A stretch of 64,000 nt of DNA from Oceanococcus sp041624435 (GCA_041624435.1 JBFJVB010000004.1:6900-70899), one strand, 5' to 3'. Counted from the first letter of the stretch, positions 51,334-61,561 are shown. Made by a program: numbers and translations. The notes: generated from the sequence alone by a model not told the origin.

Positions 51334-52053
51334 TCAAGCATCTGTCACGCTGTCTTCGGCGAGCCACACACACTGCCCCGAGGCTTGCTGCAACAGCTGC
51401 AGATAGGCTCGATGCTGCTCCTGTTCTTCCGGCGGGGTCTGCGCCAGACGTGGCGGGCCAAGGGCGGCGATCACATCAGCGACGCTGCGGGTCGGCCCGG
51501 AGGCCTGTTCCGCCGCCCCCAGAGACAGGCTGTTCTGTCCGCCCGTCAGACGCAGATACACATCGGCCAGAAGCTCGGCATCCAGCAAGGCGCCATGCAG
51601 ATCACGGCCGGAATTATCCACCTCGTAACGCTTGCACAGCGCATCCAGGGAATTGCGCTGATTGGGATGCTTGTTGCGGGCGAGCTTGAGCGAATCAATC
51701 ACCTGACCCGGCGGCGGCCAGTCCCCTGCCCGGCCGCAGCGATTGAACTCGGCGGCCAGAAAACCCATATCGAAATCGGCGTTGTGGATGACCAGATTGG
51801 CATCGCCGATAAACTCCAGCAGGGCATCCGCAATACCGGAAAACGGTGGTTTGTCGCGCAACTGCTCCATGGTGATGCCATGCACCGCGGCCGCGCCCTG
51901 ATCGATGCTGCGCCCCGGGTTGCAGAATTCATGGAAACTCCGCCCGGTAATCCGCCGATCAAAGATTTCCAGACACCCGACTTCAATGATGGAATGCTCC
52001 GCCGGATCCAGACCGGTGGTTTCGGTATCCAGTACGATCTCGCGATCACTCAT
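51334..52053 (-). CDS. dnaQ: DNA polymerase III epsilon subunit (3'-5' exonuclease)
   Basis: A 239-residue proofreading exonuclease. Exo I is DTETTG (Asp7, Glu9), Exo II lies in NLVIHNADFDMGFLAAEF, and Exo III in GRDLHGALLDAELLADVYL (His and Asp). The C-terminal part, with the clamp- and alpha-binding region, follows. It overlaps rnhA by four bases (ATGA), the usual rnhA-dnaQ operon. The stop is directly followed in frame by the Popeye-like coding sequence. Confidence 0.95.
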   Translation of the reverse strand: MSDREIVLDTETTGLDPAEHSIIEVGCLEIFDRRITGRSFHEFCNPGRSIDQGAAAVHGITMEQLRDKPPFSGIADALLEFIGDANLVIHNADFDMGFLAAEFNRCGRAGDWPPPGQVIDSLKLARNKHPNQRNSLDALCKRYEVDNSGRDLHGALLDAELLADVYLRLTGGQNSLSLGAAEQASGPTRSVADVIAALGPPRLAQTPPEEQEQHRAYLQLLQQASGQCVWLAEDSVTDA

Positions 52054-52493
52054 GCGCTGGCCCTGGCCTGCTGCATGCCCTGCCGCGCCAGTTCATCGGC
52101 CCGTTCGTTGCCGGGATCACCGCTATGGCCCTTGACCCAGTGCCAGACCACCTGATGCCCGCTGGCCACTTCGTCCAGGGCCTGCCACAGGTCCTGATTC
52201 TTCACCGCCTTGCCGGCCGCGGTCTTCCAGTTCTTGCGTTTCCAATTGGCCAGCCACAGCGTGATCCCCTGCCGCAGGTACGTGGAATCGGTGTAGAGAT
52301 CCACCGCGCACCCCCGTTTCAGGGTCGCCAGGGCTTCGATAGCCGCCTGCATTTCCATCCGATTATTGGTCGTATGGGCTTCCCCACCGCAAATCTCCTT
52401 GGTCTTGCCGCCATAGCGCAGGCTCGCGCCCCAGCCGCCCGGTCCTGGATTGCCACTGCAGGCCCCGTCGGTGTAGATCGTGACTCGGCTCAA
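52050..52493 (-). CDS. rnhA: Ribonuclease HI
   Basis: A 147-residue enzyme that cleaves the RNA of RNA-DNA hybrids, removing R-loops and primers. The catalytic carboxylates are Asp9 (YTDGACSGNPG), Glu47 (NRMEMQAAIEAL), Asp69 (YTDSTYL) and Asp133, with His123 in WVKGHSGDPGNE. The handle region (KRKNWKTAAGKAVKN) is present. Overlaps the methyltransferase stop by four bases and dnaQ by four. Confidence 0.97.
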   Translation of the reverse strand: MSRVTIYTDGACSGNPGPGGWGASLRYGGKTKEICGGEAHTTNNRMEMQAAIEALATLKRGCAVDLYTDSTYLRQGITLWLANWKRKNWKTAAGKAVKNQDLWQALDEVASGHQVVWHWVKGHSGDPGNERADELARQGMQQARASA

Positions 52494-53224
52494 GCATCCG
52501 CTCCAGTGGAAAAAGGCACCACGGTACCGGAACCAACCCGGGCACTCTGTCGGGTGCTGGGCATGCGCTGACCGTTTACATTGGCGGCGGCGCGTTGCCA
52601 GACCGGACTCAGCAGGGGATTCACCGGAATGCGCCGCTTGCGCGCATGGACCAGATAAGTCGGCGCAAAAAATCCCGCGATTGGCTTCAACCAGCCCAGA
52701 TTGGCCGGCGCGCCGGGACCGAAGCGCTCACATTCCACCACTTCGTAGTCCAGCAGGCGCAGCCAGTCCTGAAGTCGACCGGAACTGAGCAGACGCTGCC
52801 GGGCGGGCAAGGCGGGATACCAGGGCAGCAGCCGCTGCCGCCACGCCCACCAACTGTGTGGATTGAAACCCAGAACCAGCAATTGTCCGCGCGGGGTCAG
52901 CGCCGCGTCGACTTCACGCAGCAAACGGTGAGCCGATGGCGCGGACTCCAGCCCATGAGCCAGCAAGATCGCATCCACGCAATTCGGCGCCAGCGGCAAG
53001 GCCGACAGATCGCAGATCACCTGCGCATCGCCACCCGCACCGATGACCCCGGTACGCCAGTGCGAGGCCGCGCTCAGCAAATCCTGGCCCCAGGTTCCGA
53101 TCTGCAACAAAGTCCGGCCAAACAGCCGGGGCAGCGCGGTCTCCAGACGTCGCCGCTCCGCCTCCAGCACCAGTTGACCACGGGCACTGTCCAGCCAGAC
53201 TTCAGCAGTAGCACGGGTTTTCAT
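52490..53224 (-). CDS. SAM-dependent methyltransferase (YafS-like)
   Basis: A 244-residue class I methyltransferase-fold protein from ATG 53224. LLQIGTWGQDLLSAAS replaces the usual Gly-rich SAM loop, CDLSALPLAPNCVDAILLAHGLE gives motifs II-III, and LLVLGFNPHSWWAWRQRLLPWYPA is typical of the family found beside rnhA and gloB in gammaproteobacteria. The degenerate SAM loop makes true methyl transfer less certain. The gene diverges from gloB across 43 bases. Confidence 0.8.
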   Translation of the reverse strand: MKTRATAEVWLDSARGQLVLEAERRRLETALPRLFGRTLLQIGTWGQDLLSAASHWRTGVIGAGGDAQVICDLSALPLAPNCVDAILLAHGLESAPSAHRLLREVDAALTPRGQLLVLGFNPHSWWAWRQRLLPWYPALPARQRLLSSGRLQDWLRLLDYEVVECERFGPGAPANLGWLKPIAGFFAPTYLVHARKRRIPVNPLLSPVWQRAAANVNGQRMPSTRQSARVGSGTVVPFSTGADA

Positions 53225-53267
53225 GCAGAATATTCCATGTGTTTCGTATCCACTGCGCAAACTGACG

Positions 53268-54038
53268 ATGTACACCATCGCGGGCATTCCCGCATTTGTC
53301 GACAATTATATGTGGGCTCTCCACGATAATGCAGGTCACTGCTACGTGGTGGACCCGGGCGACGCCGAGCCGGTCGAGGCCTGGTTGCGCGCGCATGCCC
53401 AGGAGCTACGGGGCATTCTGATCACCCACCACCATCCGGACCACACCGGCGGCATCGCGCAGTTGCTCCGCCACCGCCAGATTCCGGTTTACGGCCCCGA
53501 TAATCCAACCATCCGTGGCATCAGCACGGCCTTGCGCGATGGTGATGAACTGCTCCTGCCGGGCCTTGAGCTGCGCTTCAGGGTGCTGGCCGTGCCCGGC
53601 CATACCCTGGACCACATCGCCTTCTTCAATGCCGAACAGGGCATTTTGTTCTGCGGCGACACCTTGTTCAGCTGCGGCTGCGGCCGACTGTTCGAGGGCA
53701 GCCCGGAGCAAATGCACGCTTCGCTGCAGAAGCTCGCCGCCTTGCCGGGAACCACGCGGGTGTATTGCACCCATGAGTACACCCTGGCCAATATGCGCTT
53801 CGCCACCGCGGTCGAACCCCATAACACCGCCTTGATTGAGGCGCAGCAGGATGCCGAACGCCGCCGCGCCAATGCGCAACCCACGCTGCCCAGTGATATC
53901 GCGACTCAACGTGCGATCAATCCGTTTCTGCGCTGCGAAGCCCCGGAGGTGATTCGCAACGTGCAGGCCCGCAACCCGGACGCGAAAACCCCAACTGACA
54001 TATTCGCTGCGCTGCGCAGCTGGAAGGACCGGTTTTGA
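53268..54038 (+). CDS. gloB: Hydroxyacylglutathione hydrolase (glyoxalase II)
   Basis: A 256-residue metallo-beta-lactamase-fold enzyme from ATG 53268. The binuclear metal site is THHHPDHTGG (His54, His56, Asp58, His59), with further ligands in PGHTLDH, GDTLFSCGCGRLFEG and YCTHEYT. The C-terminal helical domain with NPFLRCEAPEVIR binds the glutathione part. It hydrolyses S-lactoylglutathione to lactate and glutathione, ending methylglyoxal detoxification. Confidence 0.96.
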   Translation: MYTIAGIPAFVDNYMWALHDNAGHCYVVDPGDAEPVEAWLRAHAQELRGILITHHHPDHTGGIAQLLRHRQIPVYGPDNPTIRGISTALRDGDELLLPGLELRFRVLAVPGHTLDHIAFFNAEQGILFCGDTLFSCGCGRLFEGSPEQMHASLQKLAALPGTTRVYCTHEYTLANMRFATAVEPHNTALIEAQQDAERRRANAQPTLPSDIATQRAINPFLRCEAPEVIRNVQARNPDAKTPTDIFAALRSWKDRF

Positions 54039-55462
54039 ATCGATTCAACACGTTCGGGCTGGCGCTGATCCTGTGCCTGTGCGGCCCGGCAGGCGCAAGC
54101 TCTGCTGGCAGCGAGGATTTCTGGCAATGGCTGGCTCCCCAGCTTCATCTCAGCGAGCTGGAGCACCCGCAGATCGACTACTGGGAGGCCCGGCACCGGC
54201 GGCGGTTTACCGAACTTGAGGTGATCATCAGCAAGGGCAGCGTATTCCTGTATCCGCTGGCGCTGGCCGTGCGTGACCGTGACATGCCCATGGAACTGGC
54301 CCTGCTGCCGATCATCGAAAGTCATCTGAATCCATCCGCGGTATCGAACAGCGGCGCCCGGGGGCTTTGGCAAATCCTCCCTTCCACGGCCAAACACCTG
54401 GACCTCAAGCATGACTGGTGGTTTGACGAAAGTGCCGATTTCAACCGTTCCACCGAGGCTGCGCTCGACTATCTGAGTTACCTGCATGACCGGTTTGGCG
54501 GCTGGCCGCTGACGCTGGCTGCGTACAACGGCGGCGAAAGCCGCGTCCACCGGCAGATGCGCGAGCACAAGCGGCGCGACATGCCGATCGACTTCTGGAC
54601 CCTTGAGCTCCCCAAACAAACCCGCGCGTACATCCCCAAGCTGCTCGGTCTGGCCCGGGTGCTGCGCGACCCGCAGGGCCTCAAACTCCCGGCGATCAGA
54701 ACCCAAAGGCAGTTTGTCCGCTTGCCGACAGGTGGACCGCTGGATGTGGCGCAAGTCGCCGAACTGGCCAAGGTGAGCGTCGCCGAAATCTATCAACTCA
54801 ACCCGCAGTTGCTGCGCTGGACGACGCCACCTCAGGGACCGCATGCGGTATACCTGCCACGCAGCGCCGCGCCGCGCTTCAAGGCTGCCCTGCAGAAACT
54901 GCCCGCGGGACAGCGCCGACACTGGCAACGCTATGTGGTCAAAAGCGGTGACAGCCTGGGCCAGATTGCCCTGGATCAGGGCAGCAATGTCACTTTGATC
55001 AAGCGATTGAATCAACTGGATAGCGACCGGCTGAAACTCGGACAGATTCTGATCCTGGCCAATCATGCCCAGTTGCTGGATGACAAAACCCTGGCCGCGG
55101 CGCGAAACCGTGACCGGGTGAGCTATGCCAGCCGTCCAATCATGGCCGGTTACCACGAAGTGCGGAGCGGCGAATCGCTGTGGTCGATTGCGCGGCGCTA
55201 CGGCAGCAGCGTGGAGATTTTGCGCCACCAGAACAATTTGAGCGCGGTGGATAATCTATTTCCGGGTCAGCTGATCCGGATCGGTAACGCCGACACGCGC
55301 CAGCGCATCTACTACGAAGTACGCCCCGGTGACATGTTGTCCTTCATCGCCGAACGCTATCGAGTCAGCGTCCGGGAAATCCGCAGCTGGAATAATCTGT
55401 CCGGAACCTTGTTGCATCCCGGACAGACACTGGAATTGCGCCTGCCGCTGGAAACCGGTTGA
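54035..55462 (+). CDS. mltD: Membrane-bound lytic murein transglycosylase D
   Basis: A 475-residue exported enzyme from TTG 54035, overlapping the gloB stop. After a signal segment (residues about 8-24) comes the SLT domain with catalytic Glu95 (LPIIESHLNPSAVSNSGARG) and the GLWQILPSTA and LAAYNGGESRVHR motifs. Three LysM domains bind peptidoglycan at about residues 299-342, 371-413 and 425-469. It cleaves the glycan strand with formation of 1,6-anhydroMurNAc. No lipobox is apparent, so attachment to the outer membrane through a lipid is doubtful here. Confidence 0.94.
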   Translation: MNRFNTFGLALILCLCGPAGASSAGSEDFWQWLAPQLHLSELEHPQIDYWEARHRRRFTELEVIISKGSVFLYPLALAVRDRDMPMELALLPIIESHLNPSAVSNSGARGLWQILPSTAKHLDLKHDWWFDESADFNRSTEAALDYLSYLHDRFGGWPLTLAAYNGGESRVHRQMREHKRRDMPIDFWTLELPKQTRAYIPKLLGLARVLRDPQGLKLPAIRTQRQFVRLPTGGPLDVAQVAELAKVSVAEIYQLNPQLLRWTTPPQGPHAVYLPRSAAPRFKAALQKLPAGQRRHWQRYVVKSGDSLGQIALDQGSNVTLIKRLNQLDSDRLKLGQILILANHAQLLDDKTLAAARNRDRVSYASRPIMAGYHEVRSGESLWSIARRYGSSVEILRHQNNLSAVDNLFPGQLIRIGNADTRQRIYYEVRPGDMLSFIAERYRVSVREIRSWNNLSGTLLHPGQTLELRLPLETG

Positions 55463-55713
55463 TCGCTGCGACGTGCAGGCACCGCCCGGCCGCCTCACTT
55501 ATCCGGCGTGAGCACACGATCACGCCAGCTGATGTCCGGAACGCAACTTGCACTGAGCCATCCAGGGAGTTTTTCCACCCCGCTGATCGTCATTCACATA
55601 GTGTTGTGATGATCGGGACGGTAAACTTGCCCCCCCGTTCGTGGTCCAAGCCGTCTGGCCAACCGCGAGTGACAGAGCCACCACCTACCGAACACGGACC
55701 GTAGCCCGAACTT

Positions 55714-56262
55714 ATGGCAATAGCGCGCGCTGGCATCGTTTGTCTCTGTGCACTTTCCTGGCTGAACCCGGCCTGGGGAAATGACGACCACTATTCAGAA
55801 CTCCGCCAACTGGATGAACAGATTCAGGGACTGAAACAACAAGCTCTGCAACTGGAGCTGGATTATCAGGCCTTGCAGGATAGTCACCTGTTTCCTGCGC
55901 AGCAGCAGCTGCGGGTGTTCCTCACCATGGAAGTGTTTGATTTCAACCTCAACGCCGTGGAACTGAGCGCCGATGGCGTGGAGCTGGCCGTCCATCAGTA
56001 CACGCCGCGTGAAGTGTATGCCTTGCGCAAGGGCGGAGCACAGGAACTGTATCTGGGCAATGTGTCACCGGGCGTGCACTCGTTGCAGGCGCGTTTCATC
56101 GGCCAGTTCGAGGACTCCTCGGCAGCGGATGAGGTGTATGAAAAGACCATTGAAGTGTCTTTTCGCAAGTCGACTAAAGCCAACTGGCTGGAGTTGAAAA
56201 TCGACCGCAGTCGGGGCAAGGCGCTGACGGTCCGGGTATTCCAGCGCGAGACCAGCCAATGA
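55714..56262 (+). CDS. Exported coiled-coil protein of the TPR/ExbBD operon
   Basis: A 182-residue protein with a signal peptide (MAIARAGIVCLCALSWLNPAWG), a short coiled coil (about residues 29-55, LRQLDEQIQGLKQQALQLEL) and a beta-rich C-terminal part (about 60-178). Similar small exported proteins open TPR/ExbBD/AgmX clusters in other gammaproteobacteria, but their job is not known. The stop overlaps the next gene start by four bases. The 250 bases upstream to mltD contain no gene and presumably the promoter of the whole operon. Confidence 0.72.
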   Translation: MAIARAGIVCLCALSWLNPAWGNDDHYSELRQLDEQIQGLKQQALQLELDYQALQDSHLFPAQQQLRVFLTMEVFDFNLNAVELSADGVELAVHQYTPREVYALRKGGAQELYLGNVSPGVHSLQARFIGQFEDSSAADEVYEKTIEVSFRKSTKANWLELKIDRSRGKALTVRVFQRETSQ

Positions 56263-58079
56263 CGCTTCTATCCCGTGGCCCTGGGCAGTGGGGCTTGCCG
56301 CGCATCATGTTTAGCCTCTTCACCGGCCTGGGACTGGTGAGCACTGCTGCGGCTTACGAACCCAGACAAGCCAACTTCGAATTCAATCGGGCCCTGTTCG
56401 CCCACTACAGCCAGGATCATTTCAGCGCTGCGGCGATTGCTCTGGGCGAGTACCCGGACCCCGCGCAGATGGATTCCGACAGCCGGGTTTTCATTGTCGA
56501 CAATCTGCTCAGTTATGGCTTGTACCGTGACGCCCTGCGGCATTTCCGAACCTTGATCAAGGCCGGCGAACTGCCGGCCAAAATCCGGGCCGACCTCTGG
56601 CTCAAACTGGCTCGCTATGAATACGAGCGGGGCTATTTCGACGCCGCACAGACCACGTTGACGGAAATGCGCGTCGATGTCGGCGGGCGTCGCCAGCGCA
56701 CCGAACGAGCCCAGCTGCTGGCCCAGATACAGTTACAGGACAATCAGGCCGAAGCAGCGGTGGACACCCTGCTCAGCGGGCGGGTCTACGCGAAGAACGA
56801 TTTTGCCCGCTACAACCTGGGCGTTGCACTGATCACTTCGGGCGATATCCGGCGCGGCCGCCGCGAACTCGACAAGCTCGGTCTGGGCGTGGTCAATGAC
56901 CCGGTCGAGCATGCGCTGCGCGATCGAGCCAATCTGGTGCTGGCGTACAACTACCTGGCCGAGGCCAAAGGCGCATCGGCCAAACCGATCCTGAAACGGA
57001 TTCGCCTGGAAGGCCCCTATTCCGACGAGGCCCTGCTCGGCCTGGGTTGGGCGGAAATCGCCGCCGACAAGGCCGAAGTCATTCGTCAGACGGATCTGAG
57101 CACCGATGACACCATCGGCGGTGTGATCGGCACCATCCTGCGCCCCGGTCGGGTGAATGAAGACCTGCGCGCACGTCTGGGCATGCTCCGCAGCGGCAGC
57201 ACCGCCGAATCGCAGGATGCGCGTTTCCGCAAGGCGCTGGTGCCCTGGCTGGAGCTGGACGGGCGCGACCCCAAGAAACCCGCGGTGCTGGAAGTCCAGC
57301 TGGCCATTCCCTATGCCCTGGACGCCCTGGGTCAAACCGAACGCGCCCGCGGCTTCTATGAACGCGCCGTGGAGCGTCTGGAACTGGGCCGTACCGGACT
57401 CGACAAAGCCATCGACGGCATTCTCAGCGGACGCATGATCGAAACCATGATTCGCCGCGAACTGGACCGCGCGTCCGGCTGGAACTGGCGCCTGCGCGAT
57501 CTGCCCGACGCGCCTGAAACCTATTATCTGGCCGAGATTCTGGGCGAAAACAAATTCCAGGAAGCGCTGAAAAACTATCGCGACCTCAAACAGCTGCAAC
57601 GCCGCCTGGCCCGGCAACGCAGTCGAGTGCAGGACAACAGCGGCGGCGCCAATATGGCCACGGTGCCACCGCGTGAGCTGTTTCGTCAGAAACTCAAGGA
57701 TCAGCCCCCGTTGTGGGCAAACCTGACTGCCGACTTGCGGCTGGAAACGCGGCTGGGACGCTATCCACGGAATGAAACCCTGGAAGGCCTGCTGGCCTGG
57801 ACCTATCGCTACGCGCCCAAACTGAATTTACGCCTGGCGGCCAGCCACGGTGCATTCGATCAGACTACCTCACCCGATGTGCAGGCGCTGCTCGCCCGCA
57901 TCGATGCGCTGCTCAGTGACATCAACAGCGTGATCCGCCAGCAGCGCGGCTTGCTGGAAAAGATTGCCGTGTCGGAGCTGGAAGCCCACAAGGCCTTGCT
58001 CACCCGGTATCTGATTGACGCGCGCTTCGCCCTTGCCCGGCTGTACGACGAGGCTCAGACCGGGGAGTCCAAGGAATGA
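56259..58079 (+). CDS. Periplasmic TPR-type helical repeat protein
   Basis: A 606-residue protein with a hydrophobic N-terminal segment (about residues 16-33) and a long array of TPR-like helix pairs. Recognisable repeats include LWLKLARYEYERGYFDAAQTTL (near 110), FARYNLGVALITSGDIRRGR (near 185) and YALDALGQTERARGFYERAV (near 350). Such scaffolds bind partner proteins. Overlaps both neighbours by four bases, implying stoichiometric co-translation. Confidence 0.75.
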   Translation: MTLLSRGPGQWGLPRIMFSLFTGLGLVSTAAAYEPRQANFEFNRALFAHYSQDHFSAAAIALGEYPDPAQMDSDSRVFIVDNLLSYGLYRDALRHFRTLIKAGELPAKIRADLWLKLARYEYERGYFDAAQTTLTEMRVDVGGRRQRTERAQLLAQIQLQDNQAEAAVDTLLSGRVYAKNDFARYNLGVALITSGDIRRGRRELDKLGLGVVNDPVEHALRDRANLVLAYNYLAEAKGASAKPILKRIRLEGPYSDEALLGLGWAEIAADKAEVIRQTDLSTDDTIGGVIGTILRPGRVNEDLRARLGMLRSGSTAESQDARFRKALVPWLELDGRDPKKPAVLEVQLAIPYALDALGQTERARGFYERAVERLELGRTGLDKAIDGILSGRMIETMIRRELDRASGWNWRLRDLPDAPETYYLAEILGENKFQEALKNYRDLKQLQRRLARQRSRVQDNSGGANMATVPPRELFRQKLKDQPPLWANLTADLRLETRLGRYPRNETLEGLLAWTYRYAPKLNLRLAASHGAFDQTTSPDVQALLARIDALLSDINSVIRQQRGLLEKIAVSELEAHKALLTRYLIDARFALARLYDEAQTGESKE

Positions 58080-60985
58080 AACTGAAGCTCTCCATTGCCC
58101 TGAGTACCGTGGCCTGCGTGGTCGCTTGCGCGACCCCGTATGACCCCAAGCAACACGAGAACATCAGCACGCTGAGCCGCAACGACGCCACCCTCAACGA
58201 GCTGCTGCCTCCGCCTGCGGAACCCGCGGCTGAAGCGACGGCGACGGCGACGGCCACGCCCAAACCCGCCAAACCGAGCCGCTCAAGCCAGGACCAGGAC
58301 TACGTCGATGCCCAGGCGACGCAAAAAGCCATCGAGAACTACCGCAAGATTCTTGAGCTTTCGCCGGATAATCGGATTGTCAAATGGGAAGCCCAGCGCC
58401 GTCTGGCCGATCTGCAGGTCGAGGTCAGCGAGTTGGACCCGCAAGCCCAGTCCAAGGGTCTGGCCAACCCGGCAAACTCCATCGATCTGTACAACAGCTT
58501 GCTGGATTCACGTCCGGACGATCCTGCCAATGATCGTATCCTGTATCAGCTGGCGCGGGCCTATCAGAATACCGGGCAGGTTGACCGGGCGATTGAATCC
58601 CTCGGCGAGCTGACCACGGCCTTTCCGCAAACCAGCCTGTGGACCGACGCTCAGTTCCGCCGCGCCGAGCTGCTGTTCAACCGCCGGGACTACGCCGACG
58701 CCGAGAACGCCTACGCTCAAGTCCTGGGCAAGGGACCGGAAAACGCCTATTTCGAACAGGCCCAGTACAAGTACGGCTGGTCCATCTTCAAGCAGGAACG
58801 CTACGCCGATTCCCTGAAAAGCTTCATCACGATCCTGGACCGGGAATTGCCCGTCGGTGCGGTCGAAAATCTTGAAGCCACACTGGAAGTGGTCCCGCGG
58901 GCGCAACGCGAACTGGTGCGTGACGTGCTGCGGGTGGTGTCCCTGAGCTTCTCCTACCTGGGCGGCGGCCAGGCCATTACGGATTTCCTGAAAGGCCAGC
59001 CCCCACGCAGCTTCGAGCCGGTGCTGTACGAAAACCTGGCCACGCTGTTCCTGGACAAAGGGCGTTTTGATGACGCCGCCCGGGCCTACTCCGCCCTGGC
59101 CGATCGCAGCCCGACTCATCCGCTGGCGCCCAAATTCCAGGCCAAGGTCATCGATGTCTACGACCAGGCTGGATTCGGTGATCTGGTCCTGCAGGCGAAG
59201 GTCGACTATGTCGAAAAATATGATCTGGACCAGGTCTACTGGACCGTGCATGACCGCAAGGACTCAGCCGAAGCTTACGAGCTGCTGCGCAGCAATATGG
59301 AAGAGCTGGCCCGACATTGGCATGCCAGCGCCCAGAAGCAGTCGGCCGCAGAGCCCAAAGCGGCGCTGTTCGAAAGGGCCACCCAAACCTACGCGCGCTA
59401 CCTGACCCGCTTTGGCGATGCCGACAACCGCCCGGAAATCAATTTCCTGCTGGCCGAGGCGCATTATCAGAATGGTGATTTCGAGCCCGCCGCGCAGGAA
59501 TTCGAGCGCACCGCCTGGGAATATCCCGCTCATTCCCGCTCTGCCGAAGCCGGCTACGCCGCCGTGCTGTCCCGGCAAAACCGGATTGAGGGCAGCGTGG
59601 AAGCCGCCCGGATCCAGCGGGTTGAAGAGTCGGTCGCGACCTCGCTGCGCTTCGCTGACAGTTTCACCGCCCATCCCGAGCAGGCCAAGGTGCTGATGCG
59701 GGCCGCGGAAGATCTGTACAGCATCAAGGCCGCGGATCGGGCGATCGAAGTGGCCTTGCGGGTAACCGGTCTGCGTACCCCTGGCGCGCGGGCCTTGCAG
59801 GCACCGGCCTGGACCCTGGTGGGCTACGCGCACATGGACCAGAAACGCTACGCGGATGCCGAACAGGGTCTGAGCCAGGCGCTGAAGATCACCAGCGCAC
59901 AGGACCCGAAACGCGCTGAAATCCAGGAAAATCTCGCCACCGTCATCTACCGCCAGGGCGAGGAAGCCCGCAGCGCCGATGACTACCCCAACGCGATTGG
60001 CCATTTCCTGCGGGTCAAGGCGGTACTGCCGGGTAGCAGTCTGGCGGCCGCCGGCGAATTCGATGCGGCCGCCGCCCTGATCACCCTGGAAGACTGGCCG
60101 CGCGCCGCCCAGGTCCTGCTCAGCTTCCGGCAGAATTATCCGCAGCATCAGCTCCAGGCGGAAGTCACCCGTAAACTGGCCGGCGTCTATCTCAAGGACG
60201 GTAAAGAACTGCTGGCGGCCGCGGAGTTCGAGCGCATCGCCCGCAGCCCGCTGGAACCCGGCCCAGCCCGACAGGAAGCCGCCTGGCAAGCCGCGACCTT
60301 GTACGATGGCGTCCAGGCTGCCGCACAGGCCGAAGCCGCCTACGCCTACTTCGTCGCCCAGTACCAGCAACCGTATAGTCAGGTCTTGAAGGCCCAGGAA
60401 CGGCTGATTGAAATGACGCAGGCGCGCGGCGACACAGCCGCCAACCGACGCTGGTTGCAGGCCTTGATCGCCAGCGAACAGCGCGCCGGTGTTCAGTCGA
60501 CGCCGCGTAGCCGTACCCTGGCCGCTCAAGCCAGCCTGACACTGGCCAATGACGCCCGCGAGCGGTTTGAGCGGGTGGCGATCACCGCTTCGCTCAAGCG
60601 CAGCCTGCCGCTGAAAAAAGCCGCTATGGATAAAGCCCTGGCCGCCTATGCCCAGGTGAATGCCTATGCTATCGCCCAGTACACGACCGAGGCGACCTTC
60701 CGAATCGGTGAGCTTTACGCAAATTTCTCACGCAGCTTGCTGAAATCGGAACGTCCTCGCGGGCTGTCCGAACTGGAACTGGAGGAGTACCAGTTCCTGC
60801 TTGAAGACCAAGCCTTCCCACTCGAAGAACAGGCCATCGCCATCCATGCCCAGAATAGCCGCCGTACCCTGGATGAACTGTACGACGAGTGGGTCCGGGC
60901 CAGCTACCGTGCGCTGGCCAGCCTTCTTCCAGCCCGTTACAACAAAATCGAACGCAGTGAGGTGACGCTTGAAACCCTGGATTAA
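58076..60985 (+). CDS. Large TPR lipoprotein
   Basis: A 969-residue protein. The signal peptide ends in a lipobox (CVVAC, lipidated Cys18), followed by a Pro/Ala/Thr-rich linker to about residue 72. TPR units then extend to the C-terminus: ENYRKILELSPDNRIVKWEA, ILYQLARAYQNTGQVDRAIE, AQFRRAELLFNRRDYADAEN and many more. It is the largest member of the operon and is probably an outer-membrane-anchored scaffold. The next TPR gene starts 17 bases before its stop. Confidence 0.82.
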   Translation: MKLKLSIALSTVACVVACATPYDPKQHENISTLSRNDATLNELLPPPAEPAAEATATATATPKPAKPSRSSQDQDYVDAQATQKAIENYRKILELSPDNRIVKWEAQRRLADLQVEVSELDPQAQSKGLANPANSIDLYNSLLDSRPDDPANDRILYQLARAYQNTGQVDRAIESLGELTTAFPQTSLWTDAQFRRAELLFNRRDYADAENAYAQVLGKGPENAYFEQAQYKYGWSIFKQERYADSLKSFITILDRELPVGAVENLEATLEVVPRAQRELVRDVLRVVSLSFSYLGGGQAITDFLKGQPPRSFEPVLYENLATLFLDKGRFDDAARAYSALADRSPTHPLAPKFQAKVIDVYDQAGFGDLVLQAKVDYVEKYDLDQVYWTVHDRKDSAEAYELLRSNMEELARHWHASAQKQSAAEPKAALFERATQTYARYLTRFGDADNRPEINFLLAEAHYQNGDFEPAAQEFERTAWEYPAHSRSAEAGYAAVLSRQNRIEGSVEAARIQRVEESVATSLRFADSFTAHPEQAKVLMRAAEDLYSIKAADRAIEVALRVTGLRTPGARALQAPAWTLVGYAHMDQKRYADAEQGLSQALKITSAQDPKRAEIQENLATVIYRQGEEARSADDYPNAIGHFLRVKAVLPGSSLAAAGEFDAAAALITLEDWPRAAQVLLSFRQNYPQHQLQAEVTRKLAGVYLKDGKELLAAAEFERIARSPLEPGPARQEAAWQAATLYDGVQAAAQAEAAYAYFVAQYQQPYSQVLKAQERLIEMTQARGDTAANRRWLQALIASEQRAGVQSTPRSRTLAAQASLTLANDARERFERVAITASLKRSLPLKKAAMDKALAAYAQVNAYAIAQYTTEATFRIGELYANFSRSLLKSERPRGLSELELEEYQFLLEDQAFPLEEQAIAIHAQNSRRTLDELYDEWVRASYRALASLLPARYNKIERSEVTLETLD

Positions 60986-61556
60986 GCGCAGCCTGCTACT
61001 GGTCTGGATTGGCACGCTGAGCGCCTGTGCCATCAGCCCCAAGGCCGATACCGATGTCGCGGCGACGACCACGCCGACTCTGCCGCCTGAATACGCCGCC
61101 GCGCTGGAGCTGCTGGAGCGTGAACAGTGGAATGCGGCCGAAGCCGCGTTGCTGGCCTACGCCGCCAAACACCCGCGGCAAAGCAGCCCGCAGGTCAACC
61201 TGGCCCATCTGTACAAGCGCAGTGGTCGTGACGAACAGGCCAAAGCCGCCTTGCAAAAGGCCCTGCAGATCAACCCCAAACAGGCTGCGGCGCACAATTT
61301 GCAGGGCATCTATGCGCGTGACGCCGGCGATTTTGCCGCGGCAAAGAAAGCGTACCAGACGGCCATTGCGGCCAATCCGCGCTATCCCTATGCGCATCTG
61401 AATCTGGCCATTCTATGGGATCTGTACTTGCACAATCCAAGCGCCGCATTACCCCATTACGAGCAATATGCGACCCTGATCGGCGCAGAAGCGCTGGATC
61501 AGGAAGTCAAAAGCTGGATAGCCGATGCCCAGCGTCAAGCCCAGGGAGGCGGATAA
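60969..61556 (+). CDS. Small TPR lipoprotein
   Basis: A 195-residue lipoprotein from TTG 60969, with SD-like GAGGTG at 60957-60962 inside the preceding gene. The lipobox is LSAC (Cys20) in LLVWIGTLSACAISP. Three canonical TPRs follow: SPQVNLAHLYKRSGRDEQAK, AAHNLQGIYARDAGDFAAAK and YAHLNLAILWDLYLHNPSAA. Probably a periplasmic adaptor within the same envelope complex. Confidence 0.85.
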   Translation: MKPWIKRSLLLVWIGTLSACAISPKADTDVAATTTPTLPPEYAAALELLEREQWNAAEAALLAYAAKHPRQSSPQVNLAHLYKRSGRDEQAKAALQKALQINPKQAAAHNLQGIYARDAGDFAAAKKAYQTAIAANPRYPYAHLNLAILWDLYLHNPSAALPHYEQYATLIGAEALDQEVKSWIADAQRQAQGGG

Positions 61557-61561
61557 GCGAG